From: a virus
IMG/VR virus record: IMGVR_UViG_3300008216_000044
Coordinates: 1 to 33,132 of that record
Direction: 5' to 3' (one strand)
DNA length: 33,132 bases
In this document: positions 22,694 to 31,060 of the stretch, piece after piece
Layout of the letters: the number at the start of each line of letters is the position of its first letter
Numbering within the stretch: the first letter of the stretch is position 1
Made by a program: the position numbers and the translations under genes
The notes under the pieces: generated by a model
The model's database searches: none
What the model was told of the DNA's origin: nothing
Seen by the model: only the letters and a program-made list of their open reading frames with translations

Positions 22694-25600
22694 TCACCCC
22701 CCGGAGAGACCGGCGTTGACGTTGCGACCGGCGTAGCGCGCGGTCGCCTTCCGCACGAGTTCGAGGAGGTCCCGCTCGGCGACGACCGTGCCGCCCACCT
22801 CGAAGTGGTTGTGCACCTCGTTGACGATCGCCCGGGCGACCCCACCGAGGACGCTCGCCAGGGTCGACGGGGCGAACCCGGCCGAACCCGGCGCGCTGAT
22901 CCGGGCCTGAATGTCCCCGCCCAACTGCGCGCGAGCGGCCTGCATCGCCGCCCGCGCCGAGGCGATGACCCCGGGGGTGCCCTTGCGCAGGGACTCCTCG
23001 AAGTCGCCCATCAGCGCGATGCCGGAGTACGTGACGTACCCGCGACCGGAGAACGGCCCGGTCTTGGCCGGGCTGAACGGCCACAGCGCGCGCAGCTGCG
23101 CCATGCCGCGACGGACCCAATCGACCATCTGGTTCCAGCGCGACACGATGCCGTTCCAGAACCCGGAGACCAGCGAGACCCCGGACTGCCACAGGTTCGT
23201 GTTCAGGATCGCGCGGATGATGCTCCCGGGCAGGTCGCGGGCCCACTGGATGAGCTGACGGCCCCGCTCTGCCGCCCCGGCAACCATCCCGGCGAACCAC
23301 TGTCCCGCCCGCGACGGCAGCGTCGCGAACCAGGAGACGAGGTTCTGGATCGTCTGCGACGCCCACTGCCCGGACCCGGTTCGCAGCTCGCCCATGCGCT
23401 GCTGCGCGGTGCGGTAGAGCCCGGCGAAGTGCTCGCCGACCCGCCCCGGCAGCCCGGTGAACCACTCGACGAACCCGTTGACGGCGTCCTGCGCCCACTG
23501 CGGCGCGCCGCGCACGAGCTCCGCGGCACGCCGGCGAGCACCCTCGACGGTCTCGCTCCACCACCGGGACGTGCGCTCGGGCAGGGTGGTGAACCACTCG
23601 ACGAACCCGGCCACGATCTCCGCGCCCCACTGCCCGGTGCCGTCTCGTAGCTCGGCGAGCTTCTGACCGGCGTTCACGCCCGCCTGGGCGAACCAGCCCC
23701 CGACGGCGCCCGGGATGCCCCCGAGCCAGTTCGTGAAGCCGTGCCACACCTCGGCGAGCTTCGCGTTCACGTCGGCGTTGAACTGCGTTCCCCACGCGCC
23801 CACGTCGGCCCGGAGCTGCGTCCACCAGCCCGACACGTCGCCCGGGATGCGGCCGATCCAGTTCTGGAAGGCCTGCCAGTACTGCTGCAGCGGGGTCTCC
23901 CCGCGCTCCCACGTCGCGGACAGCTCCTCGAACTCGGCGCGGATATCGTCGAACGCGGTCGCCGGGTCGGTCATCAGCTGGTTCGCCGCGCCGGTGATGT
24001 TCTTCAACCCGGCGTAGCCCAGGCCGTTGTTGCTGGCCTCCTCCTCCGGGGTGGCCTTGGGCAGGAAGTTGTCGGCCAACGCGAGCCCGGCCAGGCCCGC
24101 GCCCGCGCCGCCGAGGTTGCGCATCAGCCGGCCAGCGGTCCGCAGCCGGGTCGCGAGCCGCCCCAGCCCGGGGATGAGCCGCGCGATGGCCCCGGCGAAC
24201 GACAGGATCAGCCCGAACCGGCTCACCAGCATGAACGCCTTGAAGATGAGGTAGAGCTTGCCCATCTCCAGGATCCACCCCGAGATGTCGTCCTCGTGCT
24301 CGCGCAGGATCGAGACCAGCCACTCCAGCGCCGGCGCCAGCCACTCGGCCGCCGCCCCGGCGAGGTCCATCACCGCGGGGAGGACGATCTCCAGAATCTC
24401 CCCGAGCGCCGACAGGACCCGGCCGAACGAGTCGCCGTGCCGGTCGGCGTAGTCGAGCATCCCGGCGAGCCCTTCGAGCACGCCGCGGAGCAGGTCCGCC
24501 GTACCGCGGGCGATATCCTGGTTCGCCCCGACGTTGACCCACGACTCGGCCAGCCGCAGCGAGCCGTCCCCGAGCGCTTGCACGATCGGGACGGCGTTCC
24601 GCTGCATCCGGTCCAGCTGCTCCTGGAACGCCGGGTCGCGGAACATATCGCCGAACCGCCTGGCGATGATCCCCATTTCCCGGCCGACGAGCCCGATGTT
24701 CTTGCGGAAGATCGGGAACAGCTCCTCGGAGTCCCGGAGCATCTGGGTCAGCCCGGGCAGGAACGCCTCCTGCGCCTCGTCGCGCAGCTCGCGCAACGGC
24801 TCGCCCATCGCGATCAGCTGCTCGACGAACGCCCGACCGGCCGGGGTCAGCTTCTTGAGCGCCTCCTCGTACTTCGAGGACTGCGCGGCGGCGCCGGCGG
24901 CCTGCTCGGCCGCCGAGGCCTGGGCATCGGCGAGCCCCTGCATCGCGTCGGCGACCGCCCGGGCCGCGTCGTCGTTGGACTCCGCGGCCTGCTGCTGGGC
25001 GTCAGCGACCGCGGCGACGGCGTCGGCGACGGACCGGGCATGGTCCTGGGCGGACTCCGCGGCCTGCTCCTGGGCCCGCGTGACGGCGTCGACGGCGTCG
25101 GCGACCGACCGGGCCGCGTCCTCGTTGGCCTCGGCGGCGTCACGGCGAGCGTCGGCGAGCTCGCGCTCAGAATCGGCGACGTCGCGCCCGGCCTCGGCCA
25201 GCGCCTCGCGCGCGTCGGACACCCGCCGCGCGGCGTCGGCCTCGGAGTCGGCGGCGTCCTTCTGGGCACGCTGCAGGTCCCTGGTCGCCTCGGTGGCCTG
25301 CTCCTGGGCCTCGGCGAGCCGTTCCCGCGCGTCGGTGACCTCCTCGGACCCCTCGATGCCCCGCTCCTGGGCGTCGCGGGCGTCGTCGACGGCCCGCGTG
25401 GTGTCCCTCTCGAGTTCGGCCTCCCGCGCGCGGGCGACGTTGAGCTCGTGGAGGGCCCGCATCCGGGACACGTGGGTCGACTCGCTGGAGCGCAGCTCCC
25501 GGTAGTACGCGCGCTCCGCCTCGGCGACGGCGACAGCCGCGCCGAACTGGTCCACTGCGAGCGCGGCGACCCGGTCCTGGAGCTCCTGCATGGTGCGCAG

Positions 25601-26662
25601 GGCGTTCTGCCGGGTCGTGTCGAGCCGTTCCTCGGCCTCGGTGACGTCACGCAGCGCCCGGGTCTCGCGCCGGCGTGCCGCGGCGATGGACTCCGCGGCG
25701 TCCTCGGCGGCCCGGACCTGGTCGGCGAGCGCGTCCTGCACGGCGCGGTGAGCCCGCGCCTCGGCCCGCTTCGCCTCGACGATCCGCTCCGCGGCCGCCT
25801 CGATCGCCTCGGCCCCGTCCCGCGCGGTGCGCGCGGCCTGCCGCTGCGCGTCGACGACCCGACGCTGGGCGTCGGCGATCGCCCTCGCGCTGTCGCGAGC
25901 CGCCCGGGCGGCCTGCTGCTGGGCGTCGACGACCCGGCGCTGGGCGTCGGCGATCGCGTCGGCCCCGTCCCGGGCGGTGCGCGCGGCCTGCCGCTGCGCG
26001 TTCGCGATCTGCTGCTGGGCGTCGCGGATCGCGCGGGCGCTCGCCGCCGCGGCGGCCGCGCCGGACGTCGACGCGGTCGCCGCGGCCTCCTGGTCCGCGG
26101 CGTACCCGCGTAGCGCCTCCCCGACGCCGAAGAACGACCCGCCGAGGACGGTGACGATCCCGGCCAGCCCGGACGCCACGGCCGGTATGCCGGCGAGCGC
26201 GGCCCCGGCGATCCCGGCGGCCGACCCGACGAGGGCCAACTTCCCGGCGAACGAGGTCGCCGCCGACGCCGCGGCCTGGAACCGGGCGACGAGCTGCTGC
26301 CCGTAGGAGGTGACCTGGAGGAACGCCCCGCCGGCCTGTGCCGACGCCGACACGATCCGCGTCGCCGACCCGCTCCACACCGCGGTGGCGAGCCCCCATG
26401 CCGCCTGGACGCCGGTCGAGGCGTTGCGAGCGGCGGTGACGGTGCCCTGGATGCCACCGTTCATGCGGATCGCCGCGGCGGTCCACGCTGCCGCAGTCCG
26501 CGCGGCGGACCGCTCCGCGCTGACGCTGGCCTGCTCGGTCGCGGTCTCGATCTGCTGGCCTGCGGCCTGGGTGACCGCGGCCGACTGCCGCATCTGCGCG
26601 TCATAGTCGGCGTTGTCGCCGACCAGGCGACCCCGGACTGTGAAGTCGTCACCAACGGACAC
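22694..26662 (-). CDS. Tail tape measure protein
   Basis: 1322 residues from a GTG behind GAGGAGG, the longest gene here. The N-terminus (MSVGDDFTVRGRLVG) leads into Ala-rich helices, a hydrophobic Gly/Ala stretch (about 140-185), then a coiled coil of about 400 residues (roughly 200-600) with 25-residue repeats. A second hydrophobic zone lies near 760-830. Trp/Phe-rich repeats (FVEWFTTLP, FVEWFTGLP, LVSWFATLP) follow at about 950-1130, and a small C-terminal domain ends the protein. Length, coiled coil and position between chaperones and tail-tip gene are diagnostic. At the usual 0.15 nm per residue it predicts a tail of about 200 nm. The W-rich repeats may interact with membrane during DNA entry (inference). 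Confidence 0.93.
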   Translation of the reverse strand: MSVGDDFTVRGRLVGDNADYDAQMRQSAAVTQAAGQQIETATEQASVSAERSAARTAAAWTAAAIRMNGGIQGTVTAARNASTGVQAAWGLATAVWSGSATRIVSASAQAGGAFLQVTSYGQQLVARFQAAASAATSFAGKLALVGSAAGIAGAALAGIPAVASGLAGIVTVLGGSFFGVGEALRGYAADQEAAATASTSGAAAAAASARAIRDAQQQIANAQRQAARTARDGADAIADAQRRVVDAQQQAARAARDSARAIADAQRRVVDAQRQAARTARDGAEAIEAAAERIVEAKRAEARAHRAVQDALADQVRAAEDAAESIAAARRRETRALRDVTEAEERLDTTRQNALRTMQELQDRVAALAVDQFGAAVAVAEAERAYYRELRSSESTHVSRMRALHELNVARAREAELERDTTRAVDDARDAQERGIEGSEEVTDARERLAEAQEQATEATRDLQRAQKDAADSEADAARRVSDAREALAEAGRDVADSERELADARRDAAEANEDAARSVADAVDAVTRAQEQAAESAQDHARSVADAVAAVADAQQQAAESNDDAARAVADAMQGLADAQASAAEQAAGAAAQSSKYEEALKKLTPAGRAFVEQLIAMGEPLRELRDEAQEAFLPGLTQMLRDSEELFPIFRKNIGLVGREMGIIARRFGDMFRDPAFQEQLDRMQRNAVPIVQALGDGSLRLAESWVNVGANQDIARGTADLLRGVLEGLAGMLDYADRHGDSFGRVLSALGEILEIVLPAVMDLAGAAAEWLAPALEWLVSILREHEDDISGWILEMGKLYLIFKAFMLVSRFGLILSFAGAIARLIPGLGRLATRLRTAGRLMRNLGGAGAGLAGLALADNFLPKATPEEEASNNGLGYAGLKNITGAANQLMTDPATAFDDIRAEFEELSATWERGETPLQQYWQAFQNWIGRIPGDVSGWWTQLRADVGAWGTQFNADVNAKLAEVWHGFTNWLGGIPGAVGGWFAQAGVNAGQKLAELRDGTGQWGAEIVAGFVEWFTTLPERTSRWWSETVEGARRRAAELVRGAPQWAQDAVNGFVEWFTGLPGRVGEHFAGLYRTAQQRMGELRTGSGQWASQTIQNLVSWFATLPSRAGQWFAGMVAGAAERGRQLIQWARDLPGSIIRAILNTNLWQSGVSLVSGFWNGIVSRWNQMVDWVRRGMAQLRALWPFSPAKTGPFSGRGYVTYSGIALMGDFEESLRKGTPGVIASARAAMQAARAQLGGDIQARISAPGSAGFAPSTLASVLGGVARAIVNEVHNHFEVGGTVVAERDLLELVRKATARYAGRNVNAGLSGG
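24900..25980 (-). repeat. 75-bp coding repeats (25-residue units) in the tape measure gene
   Basis: At least three units in a row near 25755-25980 (TARDGADAIADAQRRVV, AARDSARAIADAQRRVV, TARDGAEAIEAAAERIV) and three near 24900-25127 (DAARSVADAVDAV, DHARSVADAVAAV, DAARAVADAMQGL). Each unit is 25 residues, and the DNA is strongly similar between adjacent units. Confidence 0.8.
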
Positions 26663-26719
26663 GTGCTGCCCTCCTCGGCCTGGCTGGAGCGGGGGAGGGG
26701 CTGGTGCGTGTGGTGCTGG

Positions 26720-27145
26720 TCAGCGCCAGGCGGCGCGGAAGATCGCCGCGACCTGGGGGACGGCCACCGCTACGCCGGGGGCGACGTAGGGGCGCGGTGG
26801 CAGGGTGGTGCGCCCGAGCCGGCCGGTCTGCCCGCCGAACTCGTGGATGCGGCCGTAGACCGCCGTCGGGCCGAACGAGGCCTCCCACCCGGCCAGGCCG
26901 AGGGGCCGGGGCCGGGTGGACCCCACGGAGCGCCGGAGGTTTCCGCTGATCAGCGACGGCGGCTGCCCGGGGTTGGACGGGGTCGGGGTGCCCCGGACGT
27001 GCGAGGAGCGCGACAGCTGGAGCTTGATCTGCCGCTCGATCACCAGGGCCCCGTCGGCGGTGGCCCGCCGGGTCGCCTCGCTGCGTCGTTCGGCCATCGC
27101 GAGCAGGTGCCCGGCCGCCTCGGACGGGTTGTCGAAGTGCGGCAT
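26720..27145 (-). CDS. HK97 gp10-like head-tail protein
   Basis: 141 residues from the ATG at 27145; longer forms start in the neighbour's frame region and are less likely. Basic helical N-terminal part (HLLAMAERRSEATRRATADG, VIERQIKLQLSRSSHVRGT), then LISGNLRRSVG, and the family-typical FGPTAVYGRIHEFGGQTG followed by LPPRPYVAPG. The 'G....Y...HEFG' and 'PPRP(Y/F)' motifs are those of HK97 gp10/tail-completion-type proteins, which act at the head-tail junction. Such genes normally lie between the connector and the tail tube genes; here it stands between chaperones and tape measure. Confidence 0.7.
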   Translation of the reverse strand: MPHFDNPSEAAGHLLAMAERRSEATRRATADGALVIERQIKLQLSRSSHVRGTPTPSNPGQPPSLISGNLRRSVGSTRPRPLGLAGWEASFGPTAVYGRIHEFGGQTGRLGRTTLPPRPYVAPGVAVAVPQVAAIFRAAWR

Positions 27146-27170
27146 GGTGGCGCCGACCTTCCCGGCCGGG

Positions 27171-27431
27171 TCAGTGGGCGCGGCGGAGCGCGGCCTGCTG
27201 CTCGGCCTCCTCGACCTCGTCAAGCACCTGGGTGACGAGGGGAATGCGAATGCGATCCCGCAGCGGGAGGGACGCGACCTGGTCCGGGGTGAGCCTGTAG
27301 CGCCTCAGCCACCAGATCACGTCCAGCGTCTCCTCCCACAGCGTCGGCTCACCGGGCAGCGGCGGGCCTACTTCCTCACCCCTCAGGCGTGCCCGGATGC
27401 GCCGTCGGGCCCGGTAGGGGAGGTGGGGTCC
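27171..27431 (-). CDS. Tail assembly chaperone, -1 frameshift extension (T part)
   Basis: About 85 residues readable only in the -1 frame relative to the upstream chaperone: ...GEPTLWEETLDVIWWLRRYRL, QVASLPLRDRIRIP, QVLDEVEEAEQQAALRRAH. The sequence is clearly protein-like, but no ATG/GTG with a ribosome site precedes it. The upstream chaperone frame ends at 27383, inside this region. Slippage of a Pro codon is possible at 27425-27428 (CCC onto CCC) or 27416-27419 (CCT onto CCC). The fused product (G-T type) and the unshifted one together load the tail tube onto the tape measure in many siphophages. The exact slip site is not proven, so the start coordinate is approximate. Confidence 0.65.
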   Translation of the reverse strand, partial: GPHLPYRARRRIRARLRGEEVGPPLPGEPTLWEETLDVIWWLRRYRLTPDQVASLPLRDRIRIPLVTQVLDEVEEAEQQAALRRAH

Positions 27432-28057
27432 TCGTGGTCGGCCGGGTCGACCTTGCGCGGGGTCAGCAGGTCCATGACCGGCTGCAGCTTGGCGACGACG
27501 ACGTCCTCGTCGCGGATGGTGAGCTCGTCGAAGCTGGACCCTTCCCCGGTCTCGGGGTCGGCGGTCTGCAGCGACGGGATGCGCGCCTCCGGGGCGTAGG
27601 GCAGCGACCAGGCGACGATCATCACCTCGGCGACGGCGCGCTGCATCCGCGCGATCGTGCCCATGTCGAACGCCTCGGCCGCCATCGGCAGCACCGCCAT
27701 GACGTGGCTGCGGTGCCGGGATCGGAGGTCGTCGGTGTGGCGCAGCTGCACCCACCCGCCGGACGGGAGCGCGACACGCTCCCCGACGAGGGGACGCGCG
27801 ATGACGGGGTCCGGGACGGCCGGGTAGTGGGTGGCGCCCAGCGGGTAGGGCGCGAGCACGGGCACGCTCGGGTCCGCCGGTGCCTGGCCCTGGTGCGGGT
27901 CGGCCTGGGCGGCGGCCTGCGGGGTGTAGGGCATGGCCGCACCGGGCACCACCCCGGACGCCGGGGTCGAGACGACGGCCGGGCCGAGGTAGTCGACCGG
28001 GGCCGTCATGTGCGCGGCGTGCGGGGTGGTGCTCGGGGGGAGAGGGGTGGTGTTCAT
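27383..28057 (-). CDS. Tail assembly chaperone (G part)
   Basis: 224 residues from the ATG at 28057, which overlaps the tail tube stop (TGATG). The N-terminal third is Pro/Ala/Gln-rich and disordered. The second half has the chaperone-like core: GGWVQLRHTDDLRSRHRSHV, GTIARMQRAVAEVMIVAWSLPY, and a C-terminal FDELTIRDEDVVVAKLQPVMDLL. Position between tail tube and tape measure, and an open second frame at its 3' end, identify it as the first of the paired tail assembly chaperones. They are not part of the finished virion. Confidence 0.8.
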   Translation of the reverse strand: MNTTPLPPSTTPHAAHMTAPVDYLGPAVVSTPASGVVPGAAMPYTPQAAAQADPHQGQAPADPSVPVLAPYPLGATHYPAVPDPVIARPLVGERVALPSGGWVQLRHTDDLRSRHRSHVMAVLPMAAEAFDMGTIARMQRAVAEVMIVAWSLPYAPEARIPSLQTADPETGEGSSFDELTIRDEDVVVAKLQPVMDLLTPRKVDPADHEDPTSPTGPDGASGHA

Positions 28058-29061
28058 CAGTACGTCGTCACTCCGTTGGCGAGGGTGATCTTGCAGGGGG
28101 ACATGCCGCCGGACGTGCCGGCGTTGGCGGCGGTGGCGATCGCCTCGAACTCGACCTCGTACTCGGCGGCCTCGTTCCCGCCCGAGTACTTCGACGCCGT
28201 GTAGTTGCCCTTCGCGATATCGACTTTGACCGAGATCAGGCCGGCGCCCGACCCCCCGTTGTCGATCACGAACTGCAGGGCGGGCTGCGCGTGGTTGAGG
28301 TAGTCGAGGAACGGCTTCTCGTCGGCCGCGACGAACATCAGCTTCCCGGTGACCTCGACGGTCCCGCGGCTGATCGTGAAGGGGTCCTGCGTGCCGGCGA
28401 GGGTGTAGTACGGCTTCAACGCCCGCTTGATCGACACCTCGGTCTCCATCACGTTCTTGGCGAGCGTGGTGGATGCGGCCGGGCCGCCGATGCCGACCTG
28501 CGCCCGCCAGGACGCGATCGGCGGGACCGTCGACGGGGTCGACGTCGGGGCGACGCCGGGGATCTTCGTCCCGAACGCGGTTCCCTTGCCGTCGAGGGTG
28601 AAGTGCTCGCTCTCGGCCGACCACTTCATCGTCAGGTCCGACAGGCACGACCCCGGGACCTGACGCGCCCCCACCGAGGCGACCGGGCCCTGGTAGTGCG
28701 TGAACGTGTGGGACGGCGGCTGCGCGCTGCCCGAGTTGAGCAGCGAGAACACGTGCTCGAACGACGGGGCGGCACCGGTCGTGGTGAGGTCGCCCAGGAT
28801 GTTGAGCAGCAGGTGACCGAGGGCGTCACCGAACATCGGGCCCTTGATCGTGAACTCGGTCTTCGTCGGGCCCTGCTGGATGCCCGACGTCGCCCCGAGG
28901 TGACCCCGCATCGCGGTGTCCTTGATCTGCTCGAACGACTGCTCCGGGACGAACTCGTCGACGGGCATGGTGAACGTGGGCGCCACGGGCACGCCGTGGG
29001 TCGCCTCCTTCGCCAGCCCGAGGAACTGGCGGGCGGACGCGAACGTGACGGGAGCGGTCAT
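28057..29061 (-). CDS. Major tail (tube) protein
   Basis: 334 residues from the ATG at 29061 with CGAGGAG upstream. The opening (FASARQFLGLAKEATHGVPVAPTFTMPVDE) and 'F..IKDTAMRGHLG' are typical of siphophage tail tube proteins of the actinophage type. Later blocks SHTFTHYQGP, LSDLTMKWSAESEHFTLDGKG and AEYEVEFEAIA build the beta barrel that stacks as hexamer rings around the tape measure. About residues 165-185 (PGVAPTSTPSTVPP) look like a flexible linker. It lies directly upstream of the chaperones, as expected. An integral Ig-like decoration domain was not evident. Confidence 0.88.
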   Translation of the reverse strand: MTAPVTFASARQFLGLAKEATHGVPVAPTFTMPVDEFVPEQSFEQIKDTAMRGHLGATSGIQQGPTKTEFTIKGPMFGDALGHLLLNILGDLTTTGAAPSFEHVFSLLNSGSAQPPSHTFTHYQGPVASVGARQVPGSCLSDLTMKWSAESEHFTLDGKGTAFGTKIPGVAPTSTPSTVPPIASWRAQVGIGGPAASTTLAKNVMETEVSIKRALKPYYTLAGTQDPFTISRGTVEVTGKLMFVAADEKPFLDYLNHAQPALQFVIDNGGSGAGLISVKVDIAKGNYTASKYSGGNEAAEYEVEFEAIATAANAGTSGGMSPCKITLANGVTTY

Positions 29062-29345
29062 CGGGACTCCTCGGTGCCGGCGCCGCCGGCGGTGTCGGTG
29101 GGCGCGGTGTCGGTGGGCGCGGGCTGGGATGCGGGCGACCAGTGCGCGGTGTCGGGCGGGCCCTCGGGCCACTCGACGACCTCGCCCGGGGCGACCTCGC
29201 GGCCGAGGGGCATCGGGACGACGGGGTAGGGGCCGCTGAACCGCCACCACCGCGGCGCCGGGGCCGCGGCGGGCTCGACGTCGGGGGTCGGGGTGGGCGG
29301 CTGGTCGGTGCGCGCGCGGGCGCGACCGCTGGAGGTGCTGGACAT
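29058..29345 (-). CDS. Small Pro-rich phage protein
   Basis: 95 residues from the ATG at 29345 (GAGGAG upstream), overlapping the tail tube start by 4 nt. Both ends are disordered and Pro/Thr/Ala-rich; the centre (WWRFSGPYPVVPMPLG, APGEVVEWPEGPPDTAHWSP) looks like a short beta domain. Comparable small proteins with a 'V.PGEVV.WP' core occur near head-tail genes of actinophages, from memory. Function unknown; perhaps a minor head-tail joining part. Confidence 0.55.
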   Translation of the reverse strand: MSSTSSGRARARTDQPPTPTPDVEPAAAPAPRWWRFSGPYPVVPMPLGREVAPGEVVEWPEGPPDTAHWSPASQPAPTDTAPTDTAGGAGTEESR

Positions 29346-29356
29346 GACGGGTCTCC

Positions 29357-29908
29357 TCACGCCCACACGTGGTGGTGCGCCTCGAACTGGATCATCAGGT
29401 AGCCGCGGGTGACGTTCGCGGCGGTCTCGGCGGGCTCGTTGTCCCAGCGGATGCCGCTGCTCTCGCCCTCGCCGACCTGGAAGCCGGACACGCCCGCGGC
29501 GAGCTGGTTCTCGAACCCGCCCGACCCGAGGGTCCGGTCGGCCCGGATGCGCTCCAGGAGCCTCTGGTGCAGCACGAGGAAGGCGTCCTGGGCGTCCTCG
29601 GCGTATCGGGCCTTGGAGTGCAGGAACACGTGCAGCGCGACCGAGATCGAGACCAGCTTCATCCCGTTCGTCGCGCCGGCGACCGCGACACGGCGCTCGA
29701 CGCCGGCGTCGAGGTGCACGAGCATCGCCGTGCCGTGCTCCTCGGTGTCCATCCCGCCGTGCAGGTCGCGGGAGCTGGCCCGCTTCCCCCGGGCCCGCTT
29801 CACGATCCCGAGGCCGGGGACCTGCGGGTCGAGGTAGGCGCGCGCCTCGGGGTCGTAGTCGCCGCCGAAGTAGCGGCAGATCGCGTCGTGGATGACGGGC
29901 AGCGACAC
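29357..29908 (-). CDS. Tail terminator protein
   Basis: 183 residues from the GTG at 29908 with CGAGGAGAG upstream. SLPVIHDAICRYFGGDY at the N-terminus, a central strand pair (MKLVSISVALHVFLHSKARYAED), a helix (FLVLHQRLLERIRADRTLG) and a C-terminal strand (RGYLMIQFEAHHHVW). The alpha/beta plan, length and position between the connector and the tail tube gene fit the tail terminator that caps the tube and joins it to the head. The 'D..D.F..LH..L..RIR.D..LG' helix is frequent in actinophage terminators (from memory). Confidence 0.75.
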   Translation of the reverse strand: MSLPVIHDAICRYFGGDYDPEARAYLDPQVPGLGIVKRARGKRASSRDLHGGMDTEEHGTAMLVHLDAGVERRVAVAGATNGMKLVSISVALHVFLHSKARYAEDAQDAFLVLHQRLLERIRADRTLGSGGFENQLAAGVSGFQVGEGESSGIRWDNEPAETAANVTRGYLMIQFEAHHHVWA

Positions 29909-29927
29909 GGGCGGCTCTCCTCGAGGG

Positions 29928-30644
29928 TCAGCGACGAGACATGAACGGGGCGAGCGCCGCCTCCGCGCGGCCGCGGAACCCGGGGGTCCTGGCCTTCCCG
30001 GAGTCGCCGCGCCGGCGAGCGCTCAGGCCGGGCGCGTCGCCGGGGTAGTCGTCTTCCTCGACCAGCTCGGCGGCGGCCATCCACCGGCAGGCGTTGACCA
30101 GCGCGAGCGGAACCGGGCTGTACCCGCCGCTGTAGGTGACCGAGACCCGGGACCCGACCGGGAGCCAGGTCCCGATGCGGAACCACAGCTCCCCGGTGTC
30201 GGGGGCGATCCCGCCGCCGAGGAGGTCGTGGGCGGGCACGACCTGGCCGGTGCCTCCGGACCGGAGGATCCGCACGGTGACGTCGCTGTAGCTCCACATC
30301 TCGGGGAACAGGGGCGCGTACTGGTCCACCCAGACCCGCCGGACCTGCCCGGCCGTGCCGGCGAGCGCGCGGCTGTAGGACATGCCGAGGGCGACCAGCG
30401 GGTCACCGGTGACGTCGCCGAGGTCCGAGGCGTCAGCGCCGTGCGCCTGCTGGGTCTCGGTCACCGCGGTGAACGGGGCGAGCCGGCGACCGGTGAACGC
30501 CTCGCACTCGCGCGTCGCCCGCATCATCACCTCGGCGAGCTCGGTCTCGTCCAGGCCGCCGATGAGGGAGCGCAGCGTCGACCGGTCCATGTCGGCGGTG
30601 GTGGCGAGCGGGACCGGCTGATCCCGGGGGTGGTCGACGCTCAC
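29928..30644 (-). CDS. Head-tail connector (gp6-like adaptor)
   Basis: 238 residues from a GTG at 30644, directly after the stop at 30648. It is helical with beta insertions: TLRSLIGGLDETELAEVMMRATRECEAFTGRRL, then VRRVWVDQY, VTVRILRSGG, RVSVTYSGGYSPVPLALVNAC, and a C-terminal RWMAAAELVEEDD. The 'Y..G...VP..L..A...' helix after a 'V.Y.GG' strand is the hallmark of gp6/gp15-type head-completion adaptors that form a ring under the portal. Its place between capsid and tail terminator agrees. Confidence 0.78.
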   Translation of the reverse strand: MSVDHPRDQPVPLATTADMDRSTLRSLIGGLDETELAEVMMRATRECEAFTGRRLAPFTAVTETQQAHGADASDLGDVTGDPLVALGMSYSRALAGTAGQVRRVWVDQYAPLFPEMWSYSDVTVRILRSGGTGQVVPAHDLLGGGIAPDTGELWFRIGTWLPVGSRVSVTYSGGYSPVPLALVNACRWMAAAELVEEDDYPGDAPGLSARRRGDSGKARTPGFRGRAEAALAPFMSRR

Positions 30645-30647
30645 GGG

Positions 30648-30959
30648 TCAGGACCCGGTACGGCCCCGCGACGCGCGGGCGGGCCGGGTGGCCTTGGCCG
30701 GCGGGGCGGGCTCGGTGACCAGGGCGACCGGGGCGCTCTCGTCGGGCTCGGTGACGGGGGCCTCGTCACCGTCGGGGTCCTCGTCGGCGACGGGGTCCTC
30801 GTCGACGACGTCGTCCGCTGCGACGGAGAACCCACCGTCGACGATCGCCAGCAGCGCGATGCCCTGCTCGACGTCGACCTCGACGACGGCACCGTCGCGG
30901 TCCCAGCGGTTGCCGAACGAGTCGGCTCCGGCCTTCTCCTTGCGGATCTTCATGCGCAT
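30648..30959 (-). CDS. Small acidic phage protein (post-capsid)
   Basis: 103 residues from the ATG at 30959 with AGGAGG; a second ATG at 30953 is possible. The N-terminus is basic (MKIRKEKAG), then a short beta-like core (NRWDRDGAVVEVDVEQGIALLAI) and an acidic Asp/Glu/Pro tail ending in basic residues. It is situated immediately after the major capsid gene and its terminator. Small proteins at this site in actinophages are often of unknown role or capsid-associated; nothing more can be assigned. Confidence 0.6.
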   Translation of the reverse strand: MRMKIRKEKAGADSFGNRWDRDGAVVEVDVEQGIALLAIVDGGFSVAADDVVDEDPVADEDPDGDEAPVTEPDESAPVALVTEPAPPAKATRPARASRGRTGS

Positions 30960-30973
30960 GGCGTCCTCCTGGT

Positions 30974-30993
30974 AGCGAGCGAGCGAGCGAGCG
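30974..30993. repeat. (AGCG)5 tetranucleotide run
   Basis: Five perfect tandem AGCG units between the 22-bp terminator and the ribosome site of the gene starting at 30959. Such tracts can change length by slippage; the distance to the start codon would then vary. Confidence 0.8.
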
Positions 30994-30997
30994 GGGG

Positions 30998-31045
30998 CAC
31001 GGCGGGGCGCCCTACCGGATCGCTCCGGTAGGGCGCCCCGCCGTG
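30998..31045 (-). terminator. 22-bp perfect hairpin after the capsid gene
   Basis: Arms 30998-31019 and 31024-31045, perfectly paired, with a 4-nt TCGC loop. It starts 16 nt after the capsid stop. It may terminate most transcripts or protect the 3' end of capsid mRNA, so that capsid is made in excess over tail proteins. Confidence 0.88.
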
Positions 31046-31060
31046 GGGTCAGGCCGACAC

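Noticed and set aside
20548-22719. 723-residue plus-strand open frame opposite the large minor tail gene
   Set aside because: Shadow frame with low-complexity Arg/Gly/Pro content; the minus-strand frame has recognisable tail and LamG motifs.
22614-24542. 642-residue minus-strand frame overlapping the tape measure gene
   Set aside because: Arg/Gly-rich composition typical of an out-of-frame shadow; the tape measure frame carries the coherent W-rich and coiled-coil repeats.
23741-26113. 790-residue plus-strand open frame opposite the tape measure gene
   Set aside because: Long antisense frames are expected over high-GC Ala/Asp/Arg-rich coiled coil; no start signal and no domain pattern.
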